From: Colivivens sp963640465
GTDB lineage: Bacteria; Bacteroidota; Bacteroidia; Bacteroidales; Bacteroidaceae
Assembly (NCBI GenBank): GCA_963640465.1
Contig: CAVHYP010000067.1
Location: 1 to 9,677 of the forward strand
Length of the DNA: 9,677 nt
Reading direction: 5' to 3'
The notes beneath the pieces are model-generated. The model was not told where the DNA came from. It searched no databases and saw nothing but the letters and a program-made list of their open reading frames with translations. The stretch's first letter is position 1. Every line of letters begins with the position of its first letter. A program made the translations under genes and the position numbers. Below are positions 1 to 8,200 of this stretch, in pieces.

Positions 1-92
1 TATTTAGATAGATATAGAAGAGAATGAGAGATAGAGTATGTGTTTCCGTAGAGAGAGGAGATGACAAGGAGAAAATGATGAATTAAGAAGTA

Positions 93-104
93 TAGGGTAC
101 CCTA
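93..104. repeat. 12-bp perfect palindrome TAGGGTACCCTA
   Basis: The twelve bases are identical on both strands. The right arm overlaps the first of three CCCTAAAA copies, and a tandem 8-mer begins nine bases further on. A palindrome of this size can bind a dimeric protein, but there is no adjacent gene to assign it to, so this is only a structural observation. Confidence 0.5.
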
Positions 105-112
105 AAAAAGTA

Positions 113-236
113 CTGAAACGCTGAAACGCTTTCAAACAATTTTGCCAACCAAATGCATTTAATCCCCTATAAAGCAACAACTTACAACAAGCTTACAACT
201 CCACTCAAATGTTTCAGAAGTGTCATACCGTTTCAG
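113..236. repeat. Cluster of paired short direct and inverted repeats
   Basis: CTGAAACG occurs twice in exact tandem (113-120 and 121-128). Its exact inverse, CGTTTCAG, is at 229-236, with a 7-base partial inverse at 211-217. Between the two arms, CTTACAAC occurs at 181-188 and 192-199, a spacing of 11 bp or about one helical turn. The arrangement resembles binding-site clusters used by recombinases, replication initiators or regulators. No protein gene in the window explains it, and 8-mers in AT-rich DNA can recur by chance. Confidence 0.45.
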
Positions 237-363
237 TCATAAAGTTTTTGCCCTAAAAAGTTCCCTAAAATGCCATGTTTTGCCACATTGTCTTGGGGGC
301 AAATTCTACTCTTCTCTTTCGGCAATTTCGACTGAAGTTGCCTTAAAGGTTCTGCCGTAACAT

Positions 364-536
364 CCGTAGCGACTCTTGTCCAAAGACTCGTCCGTATCGA
401 CTCTTGTCCAAAGATTCTTCGCAATGATTCTCCTACAGCAAATCTCCTGTTGTGTCTTTCCTGTAGTGACTCTTGCACAGAGATTCATCTGATACGGTTC
501 TCCTGCAATGATTCTTCCCCTGTGATTCTTGTTGAG
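364..536. repeat. Degenerate ~28-bp tandem repeat array next to tRNA-Pro
   Basis: Units starting at 371 and 399 match at 22 of 28 positions by hand count and share the 16-mer GACTCTTGTCCAAAGA. A third, weaker unit starts at 468 and a fragment at 524. Each of the three main units is preceded by a related CCGTAKC-like heptamer. A second motif, GCAATGATTCT, occurs at 421-431 and 505-515, exactly three periods (84 bp) apart. The array ends at the discriminator base of the minus-strand tRNA, so it lies directly downstream of that tRNA. It is not a CRISPR array: there are no uniform spacers and the units diverge. Confidence 0.6.
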
Positions 537-609
537 TCGGGATGACGTGACTCGAACACGCGACCCCAACGTCCCGAACGTTGTGCGCTACCAACTGCGC
601 TACATCCCG
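537..609 (-). tRNA. tRNA-Pro (anticodon CGG)
   Basis: The minus strand folds into a full cloverleaf of 73 nt. The acceptor stem is 7 bp (CGGGATG with CATCCCG) with discriminator A. The D stem is GCGC/GCGC. The anticodon stem is CAACG/CGTTG around the loop TTCGGGA, giving anticodon CGG (bases 576-574), which reads CCG. The 37-position base is G, as expected for proline tRNAs. There is a 5-nt variable loop and a T arm with loop TTCGAGT. CCA is not encoded; CTC follows the discriminator. It is transcribed away from the TonB receptor gene. A possible promoter lies at 681-688. Confidence 0.95.
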
Positions 610-680
610 CTACAACAATTTCACCCTCGAAAAACCGGTTCTACAAAGGCTGAATCGAAAGTTCTTTTCAGAACCGACGG

Positions 681-688
681 CAAAGGTA
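681..688 (-). promoter_or_regulatory. Possible -7 box (TACCTTTG) for tRNA-Pro
   Basis: Read on the minus strand, these bases match the Bacteroidota -7 consensus TAnnTTTG exactly. The box lies 72 nt upstream of the first tRNA base, a long but possible 5' leader. I see no TTTG -33 box at 19-21 bp upstream, and a second, poorer match (AGCCTTTG, 644-651) lies closer. The assignment is therefore tentative. Confidence 0.4.
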
Positions 689-735
689 CAATAAAATTCC
701 CGAACCGCCGTTATTTATTAGGAAATAAAATTGGA

Positions 736-3126
736 ATGAGTCGAAAAATTAATATTGTAAGCGCAAAATTCATAGCGACAGTGACACTTCTGCTGCTTCT
801 GACAGCAAAAGCCGGGGCGCAGGACGTAACGATAAAAGGAACGGTGGTGGACGACGAGAGAAAGCCCGTGGAACTCGCCATCGTAAGAGTCGAGGGACAA
901 ACGCTCACCGGCACCACTGCCGATATGAAGGGACGGTACAGCATCACGTGCAAGAGTACCGATTCGCTCGTCGTGGTGTTCTCCATGCTCGGCTATGAAA
1001 CTCGCAAGCGCACGCTGAAAGAGCCCAAGGACACTGTGGTACTCAACGTGATGCTGCCCAAGATGGGCTACGAACTGGGCGAAGTGGAAATCCGCCAGAT
1101 TCGCCAACAGACCAACACCATGACCGACATCAATATGAACGACATGAAGCACATGGGAAATGCATCGGGACAGGGCATAGAGCAAATCATTGCCACCCAG
1201 GCTGGAGTGAGCACACGCAACGAACTCTCCAACCAGTACAATGTACGCGGAGGTTCGTTCGACGAGAATTCCGTCTACATCAACGGAATAGAAGTCTACC
1301 GCCCGCTGCTCGTGCGATCGGGACAGCAGGAAGGACTGTCCATCATCAATCCCGACATGGTGGACAAGGTGCAGTTCTCTGCCGGAGGATTCGAAGCCAA
1401 GTACGGCGACAAGATGTCGAGTGTGCTCGACATCACCTACAAACGTCCCGACAAGTTCGAGGCATCGGCTTCGGCATCAATGCTCGGAGCTGCAGCCTAC
1501 GTGGGCTACGGCAACACGAAATTCTCCATGACCCATGCCGTACGCTACAAAACCACCAAAAACCTGCTCGGCACACAGGACACCCACGGAGAGTACGACC
1601 CGAAAGACTTCGACTATCAGACCTACATCAGTTGGCGACCGACAAAGAAATGGTCATTCGACATAATCGGCAACATTGCACGCAACGACTACAACTTCAC
1701 TCCAGCTGACCGAACCACGAAATTCGGAACTACGGAAGAAGCACATGAATTCAAGGTGTATTTCGACGGAATGGAGAAAGACCAGTTCCACACCTACTTC
1801 GGAGCACTCTCGCTCACCCATAAGTTCAACGACTACAACGATCTGACCCTCAACTATTCAGCCTTCCGCACCAACGAGCGCGAGACCTACGACATACAAG
1901 GCGAATACTGGCTCGACAGCGAGGACTTTGCCATCGGTACCTACAAGGAACACGCGCGCAACCGCCTCAGCGCCACCGTACAATCCATCGGACTGACAGG
2001 ACGCAGCCGGTTTACCGGACACGACCTCCGCTACGGAATCCTCAACAAGATTGAGCAGGTGGACGAAACCATGGGCGAATGGGAGATGCGCGACTCTGCC
2101 GGCTATTCACTTCCCCACTCACAGAAGGAACTGAGGCTCATCTACAGCATGAAATCCGACAACTCCATCAAGTCGAACCGACTCGAAGCCTTCATCCAGG
2201 ACACCTGGAGAAAAGAGATAAAAGAAGGGGAACTGGTGCTCAACTACGGACTGCGTGTGGCACACTGGAGCTACAACAAAGAAACCATCGTTTCGCCAAG
2301 AGCCACCGTGGCGTTCATCCCGGCAAAAAACAACGACTGGGTGTTCCGTTTCTCCACCGGACTCTACTACCAGGCACCATTCTACAAAGAGTTGAAAGAC
2401 ACCACCAACATCAACGGCACAGGCGTGGTGACACTCAACAAGAACATCAAGTCGCAGAAATCCATCCATTTCCTCTTCGGAACCGAATACAATTTCCGGA
2501 TCAACAACCAGCTCTTCAAGGCAACGGCAGAAGCCTACTACAAGGCGATGTCAAACCTCAACCCCTACAATGTCGACAATGTGCGCCTCTCCTACTACGG
2601 CGAAAACATTGCCAGCGGCTATGCCATGGGAGTCGACCTTAAGATCTACGGAGAGTTCGTACCGAAAACCGCATCATGGATAAGCGTGGGCATCATGTCG
2701 ACCAAAGAAAAGATACACGGCAAGTCCGTTCCTCGACCCACCGACCAACTCTTGAACTGCAACATACTCTTCTCCGACTACTTCCCCAACACCGACAGAT
2801 GGAAAGTGACTGTGAAGGGACACTATGCCAGCGGACTTCCCTTCGGACCTCCACACACCGGACGCGAGAAGCAAGTGTTCCGCATGTCGAGCTACCGCCG
2901 TGTGGACCTCGGCATCTCCTACCGTCTCATCAAGGACGAGGAAAGCAGCCGCTACCGCCGCATGGGAATCAAGGACATGTGGCTGGGACTCGATGCCTTC
3001 AACATACTCGACATCAAGAACGTCAATTCCTACTATTGGGTGACCGATATCACCGACAACCAGTTTGCCGTGCCAAATTATCTGACTGGCAGACAACTGA
3101 ACGTGCGGGTTTTGGTGGATTTTTAG
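736..3126 (+). CDS. TonB-dependent outer-membrane receptor, non-SusC type
   Basis: This is an outer-membrane gated channel that would import a ligand using TonB energy; the ligand cannot be read from sequence. The 796-residue protein starts at ATG 736. Residues 1-28 form a signal peptide ending AGA before Gln29. Residues ~31-113 resemble a carboxypeptidase-regulatory-like domain (IKGTVVDDERKPV, then SMLGYE at 83-88), followed by the usual LGEVEI linker (114-119). The plug domain spans ~130-235 and includes NQYNVRGG (166-173) and GGFEAKYGD (217-225). The rest is an aromatic-rich beta barrel ending in Phe. The frame is open further upstream to 529, but that extension reads antisense through the tRNA and lacks a signal peptide at its start. 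The protein is shorter than most SusC proteins, and no SusD gene follows before the assembly gap. I see no clear -7 box for it. Confidence 0.9.
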   Translation: MSRKINIVSAKFIATVTLLLLLTAKAGAQDVTIKGTVVDDERKPVELAIVRVEGQTLTGTTADMKGRYSITCKSTDSLVVVFSMLGYETRKRTLKEPKDTVVLNVMLPKMGYELGEVEIRQIRQQTNTMTDINMNDMKHMGNASGQGIEQIIATQAGVSTRNELSNQYNVRGGSFDENSVYINGIEVYRPLLVRSGQQEGLSIINPDMVDKVQFSAGGFEAKYGDKMSSVLDITYKRPDKFEASASASMLGAAAYVGYGNTKFSMTHAVRYKTTKNLLGTQDTHGEYDPKDFDYQTYISWRPTKKWSFDIIGNIARNDYNFTPADRTTKFGTTEEAHEFKVYFDGMEKDQFHTYFGALSLTHKFNDYNDLTLNYSAFRTNERETYDIQGEYWLDSEDFAIGTYKEHARNRLSATVQSIGLTGRSRFTGHDLRYGILNKIEQVDETMGEWEMRDSAGYSLPHSQKELRLIYSMKSDNSIKSNRLEAFIQDTWRKEIKEGELVLNYGLRVAHWSYNKETIVSPRATVAFIPAKNNDWVFRFSTGLYYQAPFYKELKDTTNINGTGVVTLNKNIKSQKSIHFLFGTEYNFRINNQLFKATAEAYYKAMSNLNPYNVDNVRLSYYGENIASGYAMGVDLKIYGEFVPKTASWISVGIMSTKEKIHGKSVPRPTDQLLNCNILFSDYFPNTDRWKVTVKGHYASGLPFGPPHTGREKQVFRMSSYRRVDLGISYRLIKDEESSRYRRMGIKDMWLGLDAFNILDIKNVNSYYWVTDITDNQFAVPNYLTGRQLNVRVLVDF

Positions 3127-3159
3127 GCACAAACGACTTTGGATAACACGAATTCAAGT

Positions 3160-3174
3160 CCAAGAAAGTCTTGG
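3160..3174. other. Small inverted repeat after the receptor gene
   Basis: CCAAGA and TCTTGG flank a 3-base loop, 33 bases after the receptor stop codon. A hairpin of 6 bp with only two T residues visible before the run of Ns is too weak to call a terminator with confidence. The bases that would decide it are missing. Confidence 0.3.
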
Positions 3175-3176
3175 TT

Positions 3177-3186
3177 NNNNNNNNNN
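3177..3186. other. Assembly gap (ten Ns)
   Basis: Ten consecutive undetermined bases lie between the receptor gene and the efflux locus. A round-number run of Ns usually marks a scaffold join of unknown or nominal length, so real sequence, possibly including genes, may be missing. Adjacency of the two halves should not be taken as proven. Confidence 0.97.
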
Positions 3187-3277
3187 GTTTGTTCCAGGTC
3201 CACGCCATATAATGCCTTCATTTTGTTCCGGGAATCGCCCTCGCACCCATTGATTAAGAGTTTTTTAGATCCATACC

Positions 3278-3309
3278 TTTGATTATTCAGAAGAAAAAGC
3301 GTAACTTTG
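3278..3309 (+). promoter_or_regulatory. Bacteroidota-type promoter for the efflux locus
   Basis: TTTG at 3278-3281 is followed by 20 bp and TAACTTTG at 3302-3309. This fits the known Bacteroidota primary-sigma pattern (TTTG, 19-21 bp, TAnnTTTG) without a mismatch. Transcription from such a box usually begins a few bases after its final G, which would be at about 3313-3316, almost exactly on the GTG start of the next gene. This is the best promoter in the window and probably serves the small protein and, by read-through, the three efflux genes. Confidence 0.7.
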
Positions 3310-3313
3310 TCGC

Positions 3314-3724
3314 GTGAAACGACAGTCATACATATTCATCCTGTGGATAGCCACCTGCATGGTGATGATCTCCACCATCATGATCCATCATCATCATGAG
3401 GGCAGGATATGTTTTGTCGAAGAAAAATGCGCCGAAGACGGCAGGGTGAACGACGAACACACCGGGCACCAGGAGAACGAGCAGGACGGATGCAGTCTGC
3501 ACCAGATGCAGCAGTTCATCATCAATGCCAAAGTCGTTCACAGCATCGAGAAACACATCATCGACGGCGGAAACCTTCCGTCAGCCATCCTTCCGCAAGT
3601 CTGCAGCCTCAGTCCTGCCTGCAGCATTATCATTGCACACTGGCAGGAAACAGTCTGCCCACTCAGCGCCAAAACCTTTACCGCCAACCACCGGCGCGGT
3701 CCTCCCACGTTATCTTTGATTTGA
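3314..3724 (+). CDS. Small His/Cys-rich exported or membrane-anchored protein, DUF6769-like
   Basis: This 136-residue protein has no function I can assign. The GTG start at 3314 gives a basic N-terminus (MKRQS) and a hydrophobic segment at residues ~6-24, then HHHH (25-28) followed by EGRICFVEEKC. Further His (49, 52, 63, 80s) and Cys (33, 39, 60, 97, 103, 115) residues lie in the soluble part, which would face the periplasm. The layout resembles short Bacteroidota proteins that I recall as DUF6769, found beside CusA/CzcA-type exporters; this is from memory and not a search result. Its place at the head of a metal efflux locus and its many metal ligands suggest periplasmic metal binding or sensing. 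An ATG at 3359 is an alternative start that removes the basic residues. Confidence 0.7.
   Translation: MKRQSYIFILWIATCMVMISTIMIHHHHEGRICFVEEKCAEDGRVNDEHTGHQENEQDGCSLHQMQQFIINAKVVHSIEKHIIDGGNLPSAILPQVCSLSPACSIIIAHWQETVCPLSAKTFTANHRRGPPTLSLI
3711..3718 (+). promoter_or_regulatory. Possible internal -7 box (TATCTTTG)
   Basis: This is an exact match to TAnnTTTG, overlapping the last codons of the small His-rich gene. No TTTG is found 19-21 bp upstream, so it is only half a promoter by consensus. If used, it would start transcripts just after the small gene and give the adaptor gene an untranslated leader of about 245 nt. In coding DNA an 8-mer with six fixed bases can occur by chance. Confidence 0.35.
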
Positions 3725-3872
3725 CCCCGCTTTGCAGCCCCGTGTTGCAGAGAGGATTTTCGTGTACTTGCAGCAGGCGCACCAGTAATTCAGCGCAGGC
3801 ACTGGCATTCAGCAGCAACACATTTGCCGAGTCAACCGCAAGCACACACCTTATTATATACAGTTTGGGCCA

Positions 3873-3910
3873 ATATATACATGGCTTGGATCATTATATA
3901 TATGGTTCGG
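3873..3910 (+). repeat. 21-bp-spaced direct repeat in the adaptor gene leader
   Basis: Two copies, at 3873-3889 and 3894-3910, share the pattern TATATAYATGGYTYGG and match at 13 of 17 positions by hand alignment. The spacing of 21 bp is about two helical turns, as seen when a regulator binds one face of DNA. The repeats lie 61-98 bases before the adaptor start codon, in the 246-base stretch between the small gene and the adaptor. The AT-rich half of each copy makes some similarity likely by chance. Confidence 0.4.
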
Positions 3911-3970
3911 TTCCTGCAACAGACCTTGCATGAACTTGTACCAGCCGAAATCAAAGAAACAGAACGTACA

Positions 3971-5179
3971 ATGAAAAGAGCAATAATCATTGTTGCCATT
4001 ACGGCAGCAACATGGTTTGGCTTCTGGCTACTGACAAAAAGCCAAGCCGAAACCACCGGCAGCACCGAGGAAGTACATGCCGAAGATCACGGACATGACC
4101 ACGAAGAGGTGGATTTCCAAAACATTCCCCTTTCCGCCAAGCAGGTGGATGCAATCAAACTGAAGATGGACGAGGTGAAAAGCCGCGAACTCCATGCCAC
4201 CATCCCAGCCAACGGAGCCCTTGTGCTGAGATCACAGAACAAGGGAAGCGTCACATCGCTGATGGGCGGTGTGGTGAAAACCATAAGTGTGAAAGAAGGA
4301 CAGACTGTAATCAAAGGACAAGTGGTTGCCACAGTGGAAAACACCGATGTCGTCTCCCTGCAGAAAGAATATTTCTCTGCCAGCCGTGAAGCCCGACTGG
4401 CACGTTCCGAGATGGATCGCCAGCAGACCCTCTCGCAAAACGGAGCAGGCGTAGCGAAAAACCTGCAGCAGGCACAGAAGGACTGCCAGGTGGCAGAAGC
4501 CAACCTCTGGGGCATCGGCAAGCAACTCCAGCAGATGGGCATCAGTCTGGCAGCCGTAGCCGAAGGACGGTTCACCACTGTCTTCCCTCTGCGTACACCC
4601 ATCAGCGGCACCGTGGCAGAAATCACAGCTTCGCTCGGCAGTTTTGTCGACATGCAGACTCCGCTGATGAAAATCCGCAACAACTCAGCCGTGGAGTGCG
4701 ACCTCAATGTATTCGAGAAAGACCTCAACAAAGTGAAGCCAGGCAACAAAGTCAGACTCAGCCTCACCAACCAGCCGGGCACAGAGGTCTACGGACATGT
4801 CTACGGCATGAACGACTATTTCAACAGCGGCACCAAGAGCGTGTCAGTACACGTGAAGCTGGACAACACCGGCGATGCCCGACTCTTCGACGGCATGTAC
4901 GTCTCGGGCACAATCGCCACAGGCAAACAACAGTGCCCCACCCTGCCCGACCAAGCCATCATCCGCACCGACGGCAAGACCTACATCTTTGCACTCGACC
5001 ACACGACACAGCACAAAAGTTACATCTTCTCGCGCCACGAAGTGACCACCGGAGTGAGCGAAGACGGATTTACCGAAGTGTCACTCTGCGAGCACATAAG
5101 GAAAGGGCAGAAAATAGTAATCGCCAACGCCTTCTATCTTGCTTCCCTCACCGGAGAGCACGGAGAACACAATCACTAA
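3971..5179 (+). CDS. czcB: Periplasmic adaptor (membrane fusion) subunit of heavy-metal RND exporter, CzcB/CusB family
   Basis: This protein would link the inner-membrane pump to the outer-membrane channel. The 402 residues begin at ATG 3971 with MKR and a hydrophobic segment (4-21) that serves as a signal or anchor. The frame is open upstream to a TTG at 3824, but that stretch is a poor signal sequence, so the internal ATG is preferred. No lipobox cysteine is present. A His/acid cluster lies at 33-46 (H36, H40, H42, H44) and the C-terminus has H397, H400 and H402. A lipoyl-like half (GGVVKTISVKEGQTVIKGQVV, ~99-119) leads into a helical hairpin (~125-190). The second lipoyl-like half (~209-236) and beta-barrel segments follow. 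The start has no Shine-Dalgarno sequence, as is normal in this phylum. It lies 27 bp before the pump gene. The symbol follows the pump type. Confidence 0.9.
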   Translation: MKRAIIIVAITAATWFGFWLLTKSQAETTGSTEEVHAEDHGHDHEEVDFQNIPLSAKQVDAIKLKMDEVKSRELHATIPANGALVLRSQNKGSVTSLMGGVVKTISVKEGQTVIKGQVVATVENTDVVSLQKEYFSASREARLARSEMDRQQTLSQNGAGVAKNLQQAQKDCQVAEANLWGIGKQLQQMGISLAAVAEGRFTTVFPLRTPISGTVAEITASLGSFVDMQTPLMKIRNNSAVECDLNVFEKDLNKVKPGNKVRLSLTNQPGTEVYGHVYGMNDYFNSGTKSVSVHVKLDNTGDARLFDGMYVSGTIATGKQQCPTLPDQAIIRTDGKTYIFALDHTTQHKSYIFSRHEVTTGVSEDGFTEVSLCEHIRKGQKIVIANAFYLASLTGEHGEHNH

Positions 5180-5206
5180 AGTACAGAAGCAAACCAACAG
5201 AGATCC

Positions 5207-8200
5207 ATGTTTCAGAAACTCATAGAAGCGTCGATTCGCCATAAGATGGTGGTCGGCACACTCACCGTAGCCCTCGTCATTTGGGGCGTATGGTCGTTGG
5301 CAACCCTTCCGTTCGATTCCACCCCCGACATCACCGACAACCAAGTGCAGGTAATCACCCAAGCCCCTTCGCTCGGGGCGCAGGAAGTGGAGCAGAACAT
5401 TACCACCCCCATCGAGATGGCACTTGCCAACATCCCTCGTCTACAGGAAAGGCGCAGCATCTCGCGCAGCGGACTCTCAGTCATCACCCTGGTCTTCGAC
5501 GACGGTGCCGACATCTACTGGGCACGTTCACAAGTGAGCCAGATGCTGGAAGAAGCCGTCAAGTCGCTGCCAAAGAACACCGACACCGAGATGGGACCCA
5601 TCGCCACCGGACTGGGCGAAATCTACCACTACACAGTAAGAGCCCGAAAAGGCTACGAAAAGAAATACACACTCACCCAACTCCGCACCATCCAGGACTG
5701 GATTGTGCGCAAGCAACTCTCGGGCACACCCGGAGTGGCAGAAGTGAGCGGATGGGGCGGCTACGTGAAGCAATACGAAGTGGCAATCAACACTGACCGT
5801 CTCAATGCCAACGGACTCACTGTCAGCGAAGTGTTTGAAGCCCTCGAGAAAAACAACGCCAACACCGGAGGCAGTTACATCGAAGAAAACTCCAACCAGT
5901 ACTACATCCGCGGCATCGGAGTGGTGAAAAGCCTCGACGACATTGCCTGCATACCGGTCCGCACCATTGGCACCACCGTAGTAAAGATTGGCGACATAGC
6001 CAAAGTGCAATACGGCCATGCCACACGTTTCGGTGCAGTCACCCGCAACGGCGAAGGCGAAGTGGTGGCAGGCATAGCCATCATGCTCAAGGGAGAGAAC
6101 TTCCAGCAAGTGAGCCGTAACGTAAAGGAACGCATAACACAGATCCAGAAGTCACTGCCCGAGGGAGTAGTCATCGAACCGTTCATCGACCGCACCCAAC
6201 TGGTTGACCGCGTCGAGGGCACCATTGCCCGCAACCTCATCGAAGGCGGACTCATCGTCATCCTCGTGCTCATCCTTTTCCTCGGCAACCTCCGTGCCGG
6301 ACTGGTCGTGGCAAGCGTCATTCCCCTCAGCATGCTCTTTGCCTTCGGTATGATGAAGACCTTTGGCATCGACGGCAACCTGATGAGTCTGGGAGCCATC
6401 GACTTCGGAATGATAGTCGACTCGGCAGTCATCATCGTGGAAGCCGTAGTGACCCACATCAACACACGCGGCACCGCGCTCACCCGGCAACAGATGGACA
6501 AGGAAGTGCTGTTCTCCGCCTCACGCATCCGTCAGAGCGCAGCCTTCGGCGAAATCATGATCATGGTAGTCTACATCCCGCTGATGACCCTCGTGGGCAT
6601 CGAAGGCAAGATGTTCCGTCCGATGGCACTCACCGTGTTCTTCGCCATCCTCGGCGCCTTCATCCTCTCCCTCACCTATGTGCCCATGGCAAGTAGCGTA
6701 TTCCTCAGCCGCTACGGTCACAGCCGCGAAACCTTTTCCGACCGCATGATGAAGAAATTGCAGCAGTGCTACCGTCCGATACTCGAATGGGTGCTGGCGC
6801 AGCGCAGGAACGTCATCACCGGAGCCATAGCCCTCTTCTGCATGAGTCTCGTGGCATTCCGTTACCTTGGCGGCGAATTCATCCCCAGCCTTGAAGAAGG
6901 CGACTTCGCCATCGAAATGAGCATGGCACAAGGCACATCACTCTCACAGATGGTGGAGAGTTGCAGCAAAGCCGAGCACTTGCTCAAGACCGGATATCCG
7001 GAAGTGAAACAAGTGGTGAGTCGCATCGGAAGTGCCGAAATCCCCACCGACCCCATGCCAGTGGAACGTGCCGACATCATGGTGTCGCTCAAACCCAAGT
7101 CGGAGTGGACATCTGCCACGACCACCGATGCACTGATGGCAAAGATGAGCACCACCCTGCAACAGATTCCGGGACTCGAAGCAGAGATATCCCAACCCAT
7201 ACAGATGCGCAACAACGAACTCCTTACAGGCATCAAGCAGGATGTAGCCATCAAGATATTCGGTGAAGATCTCGAAGTGCTCACCCGGCAGGCACAACGC
7301 ATCAAGTCAGTCATCAGCCGGGTCAACGGAGTGAGCGGAATCCAGGTAGAGGAAGTGTCGGGACTGCCACAGATTCAGGTCGTCTACAACCGCGATCGCA
7401 TGGCAGAATACGGCATCACGGTCGATGAGGTAAACCGAGTGATTGAGACAGCCTTTGCCGGAGGCATTGCAGGGTCAGTCTACGAAGACGAGAAGAAGTT
7501 CGACCTCGTGCTGCGCCTCGACAACACGTCGAGAAACACCCCGTCGCTCCGCCAACTGGCAGTGCCAGTGGCAGGCAGCCAGTCCACCGTCCCCTTGCAA
7601 CAACTGGCCGACATCAGTTATGTTCCCGCTCCCGCACAAGTGTCCCACGAGAACGGGTCGCGCCGCATCTATGTGGGATTCAACATCAAGGGACGTGACA
7701 TACAGAGCACAGTGGACGAAATCGAAGGACTCATGGACAAAGAAATCCAGTTGCCCGAAGGCTACTACTACACCTACGGCGGAGAATTCCAGAACCTGCA
7801 GAGTGCCACCACCCGTCTCATGATTGTCGTACCCCTCGCCCTTGCCATCATCTTCATGCTGCTCTATGCCACCGTGAAGAACGTGCGCGAGTCACTCTTC
7901 GTCTTCTCAGCCATCCCCCTTGCAGCCATCGGCGGAGTGTGGGCACTGTGGCTTCGCGGCATGCCCTTCTCCATCTCAGCCGGAGTAGGCTTCATCGCCC
8001 TCTTCGGAGTGGCAGTGCTCAACGGCATCGTGCTCATCGGACAGATGAACCAGATGCAGAGAGAAGAACCGGCACAGGGCGACACCGCCAGCCGCATCCA
8101 CCGGCGCATCATCGCCAGTTGCATGACACGTCTGCGCCCCGTACTGATGACAGCCCTCGTGGCATCCATGGGATTCCTGCCCATGGCACTCTCCACAGGC

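Larger units (their letters stand above)
1..370. other. AT-rich intergenic region without a supportable gene
   Basis: No open reading frame here looks like a protein. The minus-strand frames that cross it are short, lack recognisable domains, and run through the repeat array and partly into the tRNA. The base composition is clearly more AT-rich than in the genes. What can be seen is a set of short repeats: a 12-bp palindrome at 93-104, paired 8-mers at 113-128, 181-199 and 229-236, three CCCTAAAA copies (100-107, 251-258, 263-270), and three TTTTGCC copies (140-146, 246-252, 278-284). Its function is unknown. It could be ordinary spacer, a remnant of a mobile element, or a regulatory region for a gene left of the window. 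Confidence 0.6.

Noticed and set aside
364..536. CRISPR array
   Set aside because: The units are too divergent, run directly into each other without spacers of constant size, and no cas gene is nearby.
233..569. Two overlapping minus-strand reading frames of 81 and 87 residues
   Set aside because: They translate the degenerate repeat array and partly the tRNA, have no recognisable domain, and overlap in different frames. They are probably chance frames in repetitive DNA.
529..735. N-terminal extension of the TonB receptor frame
   Set aside because: It reads antisense through the tRNA-Pro gene and gives a basic, non-signal N-terminus. The ATG at 736 starts a clear signal peptide.
3160..3176. 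Rho-independent terminator after the receptor gene
   Set aside because: The stem is only 6 bp, is not GC-rich, and its T-run cannot be seen because the Ns begin there.
3123..3329. Minus-strand frame across the run of Ns
   Set aside because: Its translation passes through undetermined bases and overlaps the promoter region. There is no domain or plausible start.
3725..3970. Known riboswitch in the adaptor gene leader
   Set aside because: I recognise no conserved core of a known metal or metabolite riboswitch. Only the direct repeat stands out.
3824..3970. Upstream in-frame start (TTG 3824 or ATG 3881) for the adaptor
   Set aside because: The extra residues give no good signal sequence. The ATG at 3971 starts a typical MKR plus hydrophobic segment.
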